Origin: Aristolochia californica | Lineage: Eukaryota; Streptophyta; Magnoliopsida; Piperales; Aristolochiaceae | Direction of reading: 5' to 3' | Length of the DNA: 64,000 bases | Assembly (NCBI GenBank): GCA_029961685.1 | Contig: JARWKL010000008.1 | Coordinates: 1,366,501-1,430,500, forward strand | The notes under the pieces: generated by a model | Database searches by the model: none | Told to the model about the DNA's origin: nothing | What the model saw: the letters and a program-made list of their open reading frames with translations, nothing else | Program-made: the position numbers and the translations under genes | Shown: positions 12,228 to 23,900 of the stretch, one piece after another | Layout of the letters: each line of letters starts with the position of its first letter | Position numbering within the stretch: position 1 is the stretch's first letter

Positions 12228-14429
12228 CTCGCAGGAAATACCTTAAAATAAGCGTTATATGTCGGTGTAACGTATTTCATAGGTACATGCTTATCAGGTG
12301 ACACGTGACAATTATGTAGCTACTAATAAGGGAACCTATATAATGCACTCAAGAGTTATTATTTAATTAAAATTTAGAAGAAAGATAGTGAGTATCATGT
12401 TATAAAACTTGATCCAGCCTATATAATTGTCAATTGATCTTGTATAATATTACTATTTCGTCAAACCCAACCTGCCGGGGCTTATAAAGTCCCTACTTAA
12501 AATTTAAATGACATATTGGTTATTAACAAAGTGACACGGTTTAATATCTTTATCAGGGGTATTTATGAAAATATATTTTATCTCTATGACTTTACTTGGA
12601 CTTTAATACCACGTTATTTGAAAAGAAATACTAAGTCTCTTTTTCCCCCAAATGTCGTTGCCTTGCCCTCCCCAGTCGATTGCTTTCAAATCGATTTCCC
12701 GTCGCTCATCCCCTCCTCCCTAGCTGGTGCTGCCATCGCTGTCGTCTGCCCATGCTGGCTACCTTTGGTGTTTCCGTCCCATGCTGGCAATAGAGTCGCT
12801 ACCTACCACCACCATTGCCACAAAAGCCTTCTCATTACTCCTTAAATCTCGATTTTTATCATTGATTTAACATTCATTCTAATACTTTTAAAACCTTTAC
12901 CCAATTTGTATTTTCCCTTATCCTCATCCATTCTTCCTGTTGTCGCCACCAATTTGGCCTCAGGTTGGTGACAAGGCAGCGACAGGGTTGTTTTCCCCAC
13001 CCCGTTCAGGTTTTTTTCAGGTTCGGATTGGGTTTAGGGAAACCTAATTCGACCCGTGCCCACCCCTAAATTTAGACCCTCACTCGGATACTTCTTAGTA
13101 GAGATGAGGAAAGCTAGAGAGACAATCGAGGGTAACAAAATGGGAAAGGAAGACTGAAACTTACTTCAAGTTTATAGATCGTCGTTGAAAAATTTGGGAC
13201 GAACTCAACGCATTAGTGAATAAGTTTGTAGTTTAGTCGTTGGTTCGTATGTGGGCTGTCTTAATCATCATTGCTTAAATCTTTTCACAAACTAAGTGAG
13301 AATCAATTTTGATGTGTGTTAGCTTGCTCATGAAAAACTGGATTTGAGGTGATGTATAGAGTAGTTTGGTTGTCACAATATAACATGATTTGCCAAATTT
13401 GTATGATTTCTAAATCCTTCAAAATATTATTCAACCAGATAATTTCGCAATATATAGTAACAATCAAGGTAGTAAAAACTCTTATGTTTAGGTCTTGTCC
13501 CAATCACCTTCCTATATGATACAAAAATGGGTAAGGAACACGGTGATACAAAAAAATGAGAAAACCATCCATGTTACGAACAAAACCATGAAATTATCAT
13601 GTGGTTCTCGTGCTAATGTTATCCATATTGGTCAAGTGGTTTTCTCTTTTTAGTTTGGTTTTTCATAATATTTTATTCCAATTCCATCCACCTCTCCGAT
13701 CACCGAGTTACTCGATGAACACCTCCATCCACCTCTCCAATCGCCATTAAAGAAACCAGAATGCCATTCCAAGCAGCAGAAAGAAAACTTCTTAACCACG
13801 ACAGAAATGTTACCGGAGCATCTGCGTTACGAGGCGTTGAATCTTAATACAAACCGTCGACTTCGAAATGCAATTTGGTGCGGAAGAAAGTGAAAATTGG
13901 GAGTTGGGGAAGGCGTAGCTCCTTGGTGCTGCCAGTCTCACGTTAATGGATAAGATTTCAGCATCGGGCATGCACTTTCACATCGTTTTATACACGAAAT
14001 GCAACAATTACACCCAGACAACCAAATTCGTTTTCTTTTTTAAACTTTTTGATGAATCCTAGAATCTACAAATTCATTGCAGACAATTGAACTCTCTCGA
14101 ACAAATTCTTTTCAAGAAAAAACAGTTCGTGCTGGAGTATCAAATTTCAAGAAGAGCTTGGTTGGCGTCTCTGTAATCTGTACTGTAATATAATGAAAAC
14201 AAGGGAGACAACTCTAGCTGTATCCATGTCCTCTTTCCCGTGGATTAAATTTAATTCTTCATAAACAAAGTTAAGAAACAGCTTCAACTAATCATTTTCA
14301 CGAATAAAACCAGGTTTGGAATCCTCATTCCTCTCCCTTCTAATGCTTTTTTAAACAATTAACAAGTGAAATATGAACTTCCTTTTTGCTTGGGTAAACA
14401 AATCTGAAAGATGTCGAGTGTCCATCAAA
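12228..14429. other. Intergenic with TE remnants
   Basis: No intact gene was seen. The 12.6-12.85 kb reading frame is Pro/Ala/Cys-rich and unfamiliar. At about 13064-13077 the sequence GTGCCCACCCCTAA looks like one end of a hAT-type MITE whose usual terminus is TTAGGGGTGGGCA. A Copia RNase H scrap follows at 13281-13503. The stretch nearest 14430 is probably 3' UTR of the next gene. Confidence 0.4.
13281..13503 (-). pseudogene. Copia RNase H fragment
   Basis: The minus-strand frame reads CEIIWLNNILKDL, then LYCDNQTT and SNPVFHEQANTH. This is the C-terminal RNase H region of Ty1/copia polyproteins, whose usual form is a WL-LL-DL block, then YCDNQ and NPVFHERTKHIE. Only about 220 bp remain, with no LTR or other domain nearby. 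It is a relic unrelated to neighbouring genes. Confidence 0.75.
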
Positions 14430-15178
14430 TCAGACGCCCTCGTTTCTCAATCGTACGTGTTGGTTGCGGTGCCTCTCTAGTAACATCTTTGAAGCTCCTT
14501 CCACGGTCTTCCGCCATGTCTGCAGCATCAATCAAACGATCAGAGGTTTAATGGTAAGTAATGAAATCCTGACAGCTGTTTATGGAGTGGTTTTGCTGAA
14601 ATTTCCACAGAATTGTTAGTTAATTTTCAGGCTTTCATCCGGATGATCTTTCCTCGACGTACTCCAGCTGATATCAGAAGCAGCAGCAGTATGTGCCGGA
14701 TGATCCATTACAATCTGGCTAATCGATATTGGAATCTAACAATGTATAGCTGTGTGTGATAATTCTGCGTCGATTTGAATATTTCTACTTTTTCATTGCC
14801 AGGAAGATAAAAATTGCAGAGTTGAATGCGATAAAGGCGAAATTTTACCTTCTCGATATTGGTCAAGAAGAAGGCGCTGAAGAAGATCTCCCTAGCTCTA
14901 ACCTCCGCCCTTTTCAACCTAAGCTGCCGCAGCAGCACCGACCGCTGATTCGCCCGCGGCAACAGACTCTTCCTCTCGACCAAACATCCCCCATTCCTCA
15001 CCGGACTCTCCCGATCCTCTCTATCTCCCGCCACTTTCAACCTCTTCCTCCGGCTGTGGAGCCGTACATCCAGCTTCCTCGCCTGCTTGCCGTCGTGCTC
15101 TGCCTCCAACTCGGCGAATTTCCGGAGGAGCTCGTCGGAGGAGGCCTTGTTCACGTGCTGGACTCTGCAAGTCGTCAT
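14430..15178 (-). CDS. Conserved plant basic protein of unknown function (139 aa)
   Basis: There are two minus-strand exons, 15178-14849 (110 codons, starting MTTCRVQHVNKASSDELLRK) and 14519-14430 (29 codons plus stop, reading TWRKTVEGASKMLLERHRN). The donor is GAGAAG then GTAAAA, the acceptor is GCTGCAG, and both joins are phase 0. The protein is highly basic. Its middle contains VERKSLLPRANQRSVLLRQL and its end has the TW-TVEGAS-ERH block, which I recall from a family of small uncharacterised plant proteins. No known catalytic domain, signal peptide or membrane helix is visible. The intron is 329 bp. The two halves joining a recognisable motif (NIEK then TWRKTVEGAS) is the strongest support for the model. 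Confidence 0.75.
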
Positions 15179-16272
15179 CGAAGGATCGAAGACTGAAGAA
15201 CAGTGTTGATTGATTATCTCCGCTAATGGGGGAGTTTGGAGGTTTTAAAAGGAGGCGAAGAGGCGCCAAGCGACCGTTGAAAGGGACGTGGGGAGAGTTG
15301 AATAATGGAGAGGCAAGCATGTGGGATACGGACAGGAAGAAATATAGCCGTTAGGGAAGGAAGGAGACGAAGAACAGAGAAAAATGAAAAGCATTTCCTG
15401 CAACAAGATCATGTGAATGCTTTGAAAATGGAAACTGGTAAGTCTGCACCATGTCAGTCCTCCTTAACCACAGAGATCTCCTTGACCAGCGCAAAAAAAT
15501 TACAGAAAGTTTTTCTGCAACGGACATAATAGTAATTAATCATCCTGTGTTTTCTAATGGAAAATCTACAGTCTCCTATATTTAATTTTTTTCCAATAAT
15601 CAAATAACTTAAAACTTGATTTTTTCTTATTTTACGCATTTTTATTTGAGATTTTTTACTCTAAATAGTAATATTATTATTGTAGATTTAATAAAATAAA
15701 TGATATTTTTAATAGTATATTTTTCTCTTATCTTTCTCATTTTAAATTCAATTGTCATATTTAAAATTTCCGCATTAAATAATTATATTCTAAAATTACA
15801 GAAAAAAAAACTGTAGGAGAAAAGGATGGCAGCCAGGTCTATTTGGAACACCAAGGAAAAAAAAATTAATTATTATTATTCAAAAAATAATTAGTAAAAA
15901 ATAAAATTTAATTATATCTTATTTTTACTAACTCTTTTTTAGAATAATAATAATCAAAATTTTATTTTCTGTTTTTTCTTTTGTGGGTTCAAACAGACCA
16001 TGAAAGAACAGAAAGGCAAAGGAGGGTAATAAAATTTTCGCCAGCAGTTAGACCGGCCTCCGTTGGGGGAGGCCTGTGATTCGTCCTCTTCGAAAGCCCA
16101 CAGAAAATATCTTCTGCATCTCGACTTGAGGCAACTTGGACGGACGGCAAAGGAAATACGTTTGCTTAAAAGGTCTCCGAAGGTTGGAAGGACGGTGGGT
16201 ATAAACTCTTCCGTTAGATCGCACATCAAAAGAAAAACATCTCTCTGTTGTCAGAAAGAAAACAAACCCACC
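15179..16272. other. Divergent intergenic region
   Basis: This 1.1-kb gap separates the divergent 139-aa and 130-aa genes. It has GC-richer edges (15.2-15.4 and 16.0-16.27 kb), probably the two 5' UTRs, and a very AT-rich centre (15.55-15.97 kb). No coding exon, repeat family or clear TATA assignment was found. Confidence 0.4.
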
Positions 16273-18663
16273 ATGGCAGAAGGAGGAAAACCAGACGCAC
16301 AGCTCTTTCAGGTCCTTTCGCATCTCCTCCAACAGGTAATTCTTATTGAAATCGTTTGGTTTTAAACCTTTATTGCCGTCGATTAATTCTATTCCTCTAA
16401 TGTTCGTGGAACGAATCTCTAGTGATGATGTTGATCGTTTCGTTATGGTTCTCGGCGTTTGATTCTTGCAGTTTTTTATGTTCTAAATGGAAGCTTTAGA
16501 CCGGATAAACTTATTTCCTCTTTATGTTCTTACTGCGTTTTCGGAAAGTTGTGGTATGTGTATGTCTGAAATGAGGTTCTCTGGACTCATATCTAGCTGG
16601 TGATCCGATTATGTTGTGGATTATGAGGAATTTTTGCCCTAAGGCATGACTTTCAATTATGTGGCAGAGAAGTCGCCCTATGTTGTCCGAGAGCAGCTAA
16701 AAGAACATGGGCAGTATTCTTTCTCTGATGTACACCATTAGGATTGAATGCTCATTGAGTCTATGGTACCTTAACATGTCAAAATTGCTATCTCAACACC
16801 GTTCGAACCATCTGAGTGTATCGACTTTCTGTTGCCAAGCAGGATATAGCTGAAGTCCCACCTGAAAGTGTCTCATAACTAAATGTGGGAATGAATGCTC
16901 ATTGAGTCTATGGTACCTTACCATGTCAAAATTGCTATCTCAACACCATGTGAACCATCTGAGTGTATTGACTTTCTGTTGCCTAGCAGGGTATATGACA
17001 TTTTCTTGGAAAGCTTTACACCTCCAGACCTCAGAATGGATAGGCTGACACTGAAATGGGTCCAGAGAACCATAGTTCTAACATTATAAATTATTAAGGA
17101 TTACCCCTGGAGACCTAATTTGCTAAATGAGTATGAACTTTGTCAAGATGTAGAGGTTTCCTATGATTAATATTTAATTGTTCGCCATTTGCTCAACGTT
17201 GAATGAAATTCACCCTTATTGTAAGGTGACTTTCATCTAGTGACCTATTCATCTAGTGACCTATGGGTTTGGCTGCACATTTTGAAAGCTAGATAAAAGG
17301 GTCAAATTTCCTAGAGCTGTTGCTGACTGAATATCCTTTTGACTGAATAAGAAGAGACTAACAGCTTTAATTGAGTAAGAATGCTCCACCTCAATCTACA
17401 TTCATACAAAATAGGTGCAATAAAGCAAATTTCCTTGAAAGTCAATAAAATTATGTAGAAACTTTGATGTATTACCTAGAGTAAAAGTCAGGATCTGCTA
17501 AGTGCTAATACACAGGATTGTTTATTTAATTGATTAGTGTTGTGAAAACCTGAACTTTGTCTTTATTGCTTGCAATTGAGAAGTTTCCTATGGGCATTTT
17601 ACTGGTTTGGGCGTCATGGGAGCTGTAAGTTACTAATGTTGCTGGTGTAGCTGCAGTTTCTGCATTGAATGATGGAGTCTAAACCAATCTATTTTGGCCC
17701 GATATGCAGAAACGTTGCACTGAACTTTTTTATTAGAACCTTCTTTTTTCCAGCTTCTATGGAAAAAGTCTTCAAAGTGTACTCCAAAATTTCAGTACTC
17801 TTAAGGTATCTGATTGTGAGGTTATCTATTTACCCGAAAGTACAATGTTCTTTAAGCTAGTGTATCTTCTATACATATTATTAGTTGATCTTAAAATTCG
17901 TTAAAAATGGGTTCTCTTGTTCAGGTTTTATGTGTGCTTGGTTGACATCCCCAAACTGATTTCTGTTAAATGCTTGCTGATGATTATGGAAAAGATTCTT
18001 TCATAAAGCTTGTCCAACTACAGTTTGTAATTGTGCAACCAATATCTATCTGTTAACAATCCTGTGTAGGTGGAATCCCTGACAAACCAGGAAGAAGTTG
18101 AACTGCGAGAAAAAATTGGAGCACTTGGACTAGAGATAACAAAAGTGCCAACCGGACCCTCCAAACAACTAGATGAGGTATTTGGCTCTACTAGCACTTG
18201 ATATTCTTCTTTCTTGGGGAGGGTTAGTACCAGTTACCAGCAAGGCAAAATATTTGTCAGTAGGCAAACAATTTCCATTTACCTGATTTTCCTTGGGTTA
18301 GTGCTGTTTATAATCAGAAACTAGATCATTAATTTCCTCTGGGTGGCACTAACCAAAACTATAAATTTCTTCTTCTGGTATGCTTCTGTTCCATGAAGAG
18401 ATGAATTTTTAAAGTAGTTTCTCTCTTATTGAAACGTGTAGCTGGAAATAGCCAGGGAGCTGGACAGATTATCAGCAAAGTTGGACGACGTGGATGAAAT
18501 GATCTCTTCAACCATGGCTTCTGATCCAGACGTGCAGTCTCTCTTGAGCAGCACTGCGAATCTTTGGATGCCAGTCATAACAGCTACTTCAGAGGAAAGA
18601 CGCAATTTCACTGCACAGTTGGAAGATAGTCATAATGAAATTAAAGGAGACAATTCTAGTTGA
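16273..18663 (+). CDS. Conserved small coiled-coil plant protein of unknown function (130 aa)
   Basis: Plus-strand exons are 16273-16335, 18070-18177 and 18442-18663, all phase 0, with clean GT-AG joins. The start, ATGGCAGAAGGAGG, has a good plant context (CCACC before ATG). The protein begins MAEGGKPDAQLFQVLSHLLQ and continues with VESLTNQEEVELREKIGALG. Its last exon holds LDRLSAKLDDVDEMISSTMA and LLSSTANLWMPVITATSEER. The heptad-like Leu/Ile/Val pattern suggests helical, coiled-coil-type segments. There is no signal peptide or membrane helix. I recall similar short plant proteins but know no assigned function. Intron 1 (1.7 kb) carries an internal direct duplication. Confidence 0.8.
16746..16995. 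repeat. Direct duplication of about 100 bp, 147 bp apart
   Basis: The segment 16746-16847, beginning GAATGCTCATTGAGTCTATG, recurs at 16893-16995 with only a few substitutions and a small indel near the end. About 45 bp of unique sequence separates the copies. It lies in intron 1 of the 130-aa gene. It has no terminal inverted repeats or poly-A, so a local duplication is more likely than two insertions. Confidence 0.85.
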
Positions 18664-20968
18664 TGCAAGACTTGTTGCAGCATTGTCTCAACTCGATAGC
18701 TGCATGAGGAGGTTTTGAGGGTGAGATCTTGGATTCTCATTTTTTACCAAGGTATTATTACGTGTGTAATCTACATTTATAAAAGAAACACTTCTGGCAG
18801 CGATAGTTTGTTGTTCTGGCAGCATCATTTTTTCATTTTTTTTTTCAGTTCTTTATTTTTATCTGTTTGTGAGAAGAAAAGAAAAACCAAGTGATGAAGA
18901 TCCTGCTATAGTCCTATAAGTGTTGATAAGAAGAGTTCCACATGGATCAAATATTAGAAAGATTGTGTTTTTTAATTGGGAAGAAATTTAGCTATAAGAA
19001 GGTGTTTGACACCACTTAAAACTTAAAAATGAGGCTTGACATGGTTCAACTTCAGTTCACCATTGATCTGGATCACCACTTATCACAAGCAAATTTTGTT
19101 TGATCTTGAAATTTATTTGTTTACTTCTAAAAAATGTTTTTTATCTTTTCTAAAACAATTTAAAATGATTTTTTTTTACAAATGACTGTACAAAGCAAAA
19201 GCTGGGCAAACAAAAGTTTGTTTCCAGGCATTTATTAATCATTAAATTAATTGGAAATGAGGTCCAAATGCACCATACATTCAAGAGGTGTTAAATTTCA
19301 ACTCAATTCCATGATGTGCCAATTTGCAGGCTATATCCCTCTTCCCAACCTTTCTTATCTATACAGCTCCTCACATTATTGATTGAGACCAGTAGATCCA
19401 AAACTTCCTCTTGGCATATTTATTTTATCCTCGTTTTCTTTTGATATATTATCTTTGATTTTTATTTTTTTTCAACTTCAAGAAAAGTTTGGCTTACCTT
19501 TTTTCAAAAAATTATCTGTATCACATCAATGTCTCAATCTCTCTAATGAGTCCTTTCACTAGTAACTTGATAAATAACCACAATTAGAACGGACATAAAC
19601 CATCTAAGACCAAGAAAGTTTTTCTTTGGAAAAGCCAAAGGAATCTAAGATTCTCTTGTTCATTACTCTTTTATTTTAATATATAAAAAATTCTCTTCAT
19701 TGATCTGTACTTAAAATTATCAGTACACACAATATAATTATTAGGAGTGGGCACGGGTCAAGTTCAGAGCAAGTTTTCTAGGACCTGAACTATCGATAAT
19801 CTCGAACTCAAAATTCTTACCCTAGCCCTTCCCTCTTTCTGCCCATGGTCAATTTTTTTTATCCGCTATAGACATTGGAAAAAAATTATATATTTATAAT
19901 AAAAATTAAAATCATGAAATTACATAGAAATCTAAATATAATTGTATAAAACCATATAAAATATCAAGTAATTAAAGTTAATAAAAATAAAATCATTTTT
20001 TATTAAATTCATGTAATTTATAAAATTTTAAAATGATCTATATAGCTAAATCTTATAAAATTGAGGCTTCTTCCCTTCCCAATCCCATTCAGGGGGTCGG
20101 GGAAAATAAGTTCAGATAAATTTGGGTCGGTCCAGATTCTCCGTTAAACCCGGCCCGGTCCAACCCACCCGACCTCTCTTGTTACCTTCAACGTTAGGGG
20201 TATTATCGTCAGAATAAAACTGGCTTTGAAAATGGAGACTGATGACGGAGGCGGCTCTTTCGCTTTGTGTTGTGCTGTTGTCGCCTTCCTTACATAACCA
20301 AGGAAGACGGCAGCAGAAGACCAATCGCCTGCAGGCGATGATTCGATGCCAAACGTGGGTATTTGGCAGCATTCCCTTTGTCCCTCTCCGGTTTCCTCCT
20401 TGCCCTTTTACCTCTTGGTCTCTTCTCCTTCGGTTCTTTCTCTGCAGGCCTCTGCTTAAATGGCGTCATGTCTTGGAATTGATGAGTTGATGTCTGGGAA
20501 TTTCTTCCTTACTATTGGCTGGCTGAGCTACGAAGCCTTTTTGGTGTCTGAATTTGGGATTTTGAATGCTCGGGGTGAGCCGGGGAAAGCTGGATGGAAG
20601 AGGCGGAAATGGCGTCTGTTGATGGATGGCTTCTCTTGAAAATAGGAGGCTTGAATTCTGTTATAGACTGGATGATTTCAAGAGTTTTCTGCAGTGGAAT
20701 CACTTATTTTTTATGACTTGGCTCTTGCTTATTTCACCCAATTGTTGGTTTCTTCTTTCATCGGAGAGTTAGCGCTAAGAAGGTGCTGCTCATCTGCTTA
20801 AGAGTGATCGCGAGAGCAGAAACCTGAACTCGCATAGTTCTGTTCTCTGAACGGCGAAGATAAAGCTGTTGGTTGGACGGACCTTTTAAGTGTTTTTTGG
20901 ATTTTAATTCTGAAGTCGAGACAATTCTTGCTGAGAGTTTGAGGAAGACGAGCACAGAAGGTGCGGTA
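18664..20968. other. Intergenic; 3' UTR, possible hAT-MITE end, 5' leader of LIN-like gene
   Basis: The first few hundred bases are probably 3' UTR of the 130-aa gene. At 19741-19760 TTAGGAGTGGGCACGGGT resembles a hAT-MITE terminus and is the inverse of the motif at 13.07 kb, but no matching right end was found. From about 20230 the sequence becomes GC-richer and probably holds the promoter and 5' UTR of the LIN-like gene. No separate gene was recognised. Confidence 0.35.
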
Positions 20969-23900
20969 ATGGCGTCTCTGGAGGACTTGCTAACGGAGGA
21001 AGGCTTCCGAGGCGGGAGAATGAAGTCCAGGTCTTCTTTTAAAGCCGAAGCTGTAAATGTGCCACGCCACCTTCGTCGTGAGCAGAGCTCCTCGGTTTCT
21101 CCATCAAATGCAAGAGCCAAAACACATCGAACAAAATCTGATATTTCTCGGCTTGTGAAAAGAACAGAACTGGAGAAAAAAGACAGAGCTAGGAAACCGA
21201 GAGATGATTTGATTAGAAGCAAGAAGCTTGTTGATGAGCCTAAAAACGAAGTTAAAGAGATTGAGATACTTGAAGAAAGAGATTTTCACGGCATTCAAGA
21301 GATGGAAAAATATGGTGTTGGGGCTTCTCAAGAACCAGATAATAACTGGAACTATGCAGAGAGATATGGAGGTGATTACCATGATGATGAAAGAGTCTAC
21401 GATCATATTGAGGATGCTACGCCAGAGAAGCCCAGATATGGAAATTTCTATGATTTTCAGGCAAAGGAGACGCACAAAGAGAAAAACAGGAAGGAAAGGC
21501 AACAAGGCGAGAAGAATAGAAGCAAATACTCAAAAATTCCTCTAAGCATTAAGAATAGTTTTAGCAAGAATTTCCGGGAGTCAGGTTCTTTGTCAAAGGG
21601 AACTAGTAACAGTTCACAGCAGACCAAGAAGTTCGATGATCTTCAGACTCAGATGTGTCTGACTGTTAATGAAGTTGTCTCTGAACCTGCTATTGATGAA
21701 GCTGCAATTCAAGCCATGATTTCAATCCTTACAGGTTATATTAAGCAGTTTCTCAAATTTGAGAGTTTTCGTGAATCATTTCAGGAGAAATGTGCATCTT
21801 GCCTAGGATTTTCCAGTTTGAGAGATCAAATCCCTAGCAACAGAGGAGTTATGCTCAATCTGACACAGGCAATTGACGCAATAGAAAAGGTTGCTGAAGA
21901 GTTAGCAGATCCAAATGAACTAAAAAAAGCTTCTATACAGCTGAGCGTAGTTGCTGGCTTGAATTCAAAGGATTTGAAGGATGGGTTTACATCCGGCATT
22001 CCCAACTCACATCTAGCAGCTTGTGCTCATATGTACCTCAGTGTCATTTATAAGCTGCAGAAGAAAGAGAGAGTTTCTGCAAAGCATCTTCTGCAGGTTT
22101 TCTGCGATTCGCCATTTCAAGCTCGAAATTTTCTGTTGCCAGATCTATGGGACCATCTTTTCCTTCCACATCTGGAACACTTGAGGGTATGGTATGACCA
22201 AGAAGCTGAGGCTATAGCAAACACATCCAGCAGACTGAGGAAAATGGAACTTCTTGAGAAAGTGTACAATGAAATAGTGGATAATGGGACTCATCAGTTT
22301 GCTGTTTACTACAAGGAATGGCTTACAGATGGAGTTGAAGCTCCTTCAATTCCGTCTATTCGCATCCCTACAGTGTCCATTCATGGAATTTCACCGGGTG
22401 CTTCCAGAGGATATTCTCCAGGCCAACAATCTTCTGTAACTAATTCTGTTTCGTCCCAGCCATTGATCAGCAAAAGACTGTACGAGACTGTATTTGGCCA
22501 ATCTAATTCAATGAACAACTCCGATGGAGCAAAAGTTGGAGATGGTGAGGAAAGTTTTACTGATTGTGCAAGAAGCTTAGACTGCAATATTGAAGAATCT
22601 GGAGGAAGTGGAGATGACATTCCTAAAGTGGAAGTCTGGATGGAACACCAAATGCAAGAAGACGCAGGCAAAAGTGCAACTGTTCATGAACAATCCAGTG
22701 TAAGCAGTGCTTTCTAATTTTCATCTTTCTGTGATACAAATGTAGATTTCAGGAATAACTCATTGGATCCTGAAATAACCCTAAAGAACATAATAAAAAA
22801 ATAAAAAAACTACAGGCACCTACATTAACAATTCAGATGCTCAAATTAGGCATTCTTTTTTCTCTTTGTTGGCTTAAATTACAATAGCCATTTGTTTGTG
22901 TGGCCAGCAGAAACTAGTTTTGATAATTGGTTGGAGCCACCTCATTTAAATGATAGCACTCATGAATAGGCCAATTGGTTATAAGGAAGACTCTAGCATA
23001 AAACAAGTGGGTCATCATCAGCGTTCTTTGTAAATGTTCCATAATCTTAAGCAGTTAAGAGAAAAACCCAAGCAGTCTCTAGCAAAAGTCGGAGTAACTA
23101 ACTTACCCACATGTTTGTGAAGAGTATTGAACCTGAAGATTTAGAGAGAATTATAATGCAGGTAAATGCCTGATCACATCTCATGGAACGATGCAGGTTA
23201 ATGAGCAGTTGTTAATTCTTGGGGATTCAGTGGCTATTCAAGAGGTGAAAGAACTTGAGGAAGAAGGGGGCAGTCAACATGTATTCCAGAATATCTCAAG
23301 GAACACCAGAATGCTGCACGGACTCTCAAATACAGAAGCAAACGAGCTTACTCTGAAGGAGCTTGCCAAAGCTGTTTTCCAACTCCAGCAGGTTGGGGAG
23401 TCCATTGATTCTACCATTGTTGATAGACCTATAACCAAATATAGGTACGAACTTCTTGCTCTTTAGTTAGTATATCTGAGGAGCACTGAACCCACTCATG
23501 ATAATGTAATCAGTGCAGGGCCAAAACACATTTATGACCTTTTTGAGGAAAATTCATTCTTCTCCACTGTTCTGAAGGATTTCACCTGTCCGTTAAGTGG
23601 TTGGTTGTTTGAAGACCCAGTGACTTTAGAAACTGGACAAACATTTGAGCGAGTAGCAATCCAAGAGTGGTTTAATCAAGGCAATAAAACATGTCCATTA
23701 ACAGGGAGGAGACTAGCAAATGTTGCAGTTCCAGTTACCAACTTCGTTTTGAAGCACATTATTGATTGTTGGAAGTCTGAACGCTGTAAAAATCTCCTAG
23801 TCTATGCCAGCCAAATAGCTGAGAGTTCAACTGAACATGGACATAAATCCAAGGATGAAACAGCAATATTCATATTAGAGCAACTTCTAGCTGGGCTCAA

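Noticed and set aside
20873..20968. N-terminal extension of the LIN-like protein
   Set aside because: Begins at TTG; the first ATG in frame gives MASLEDLL, which matches the family start.
21104..21505. 133-aa hydrophobic frame opposite LIN-like exon 1
   Set aside because: Antisense shadow of a Glu/Lys-rich coding exon; Phe/Leu runs mirror Lys/Glu codons.
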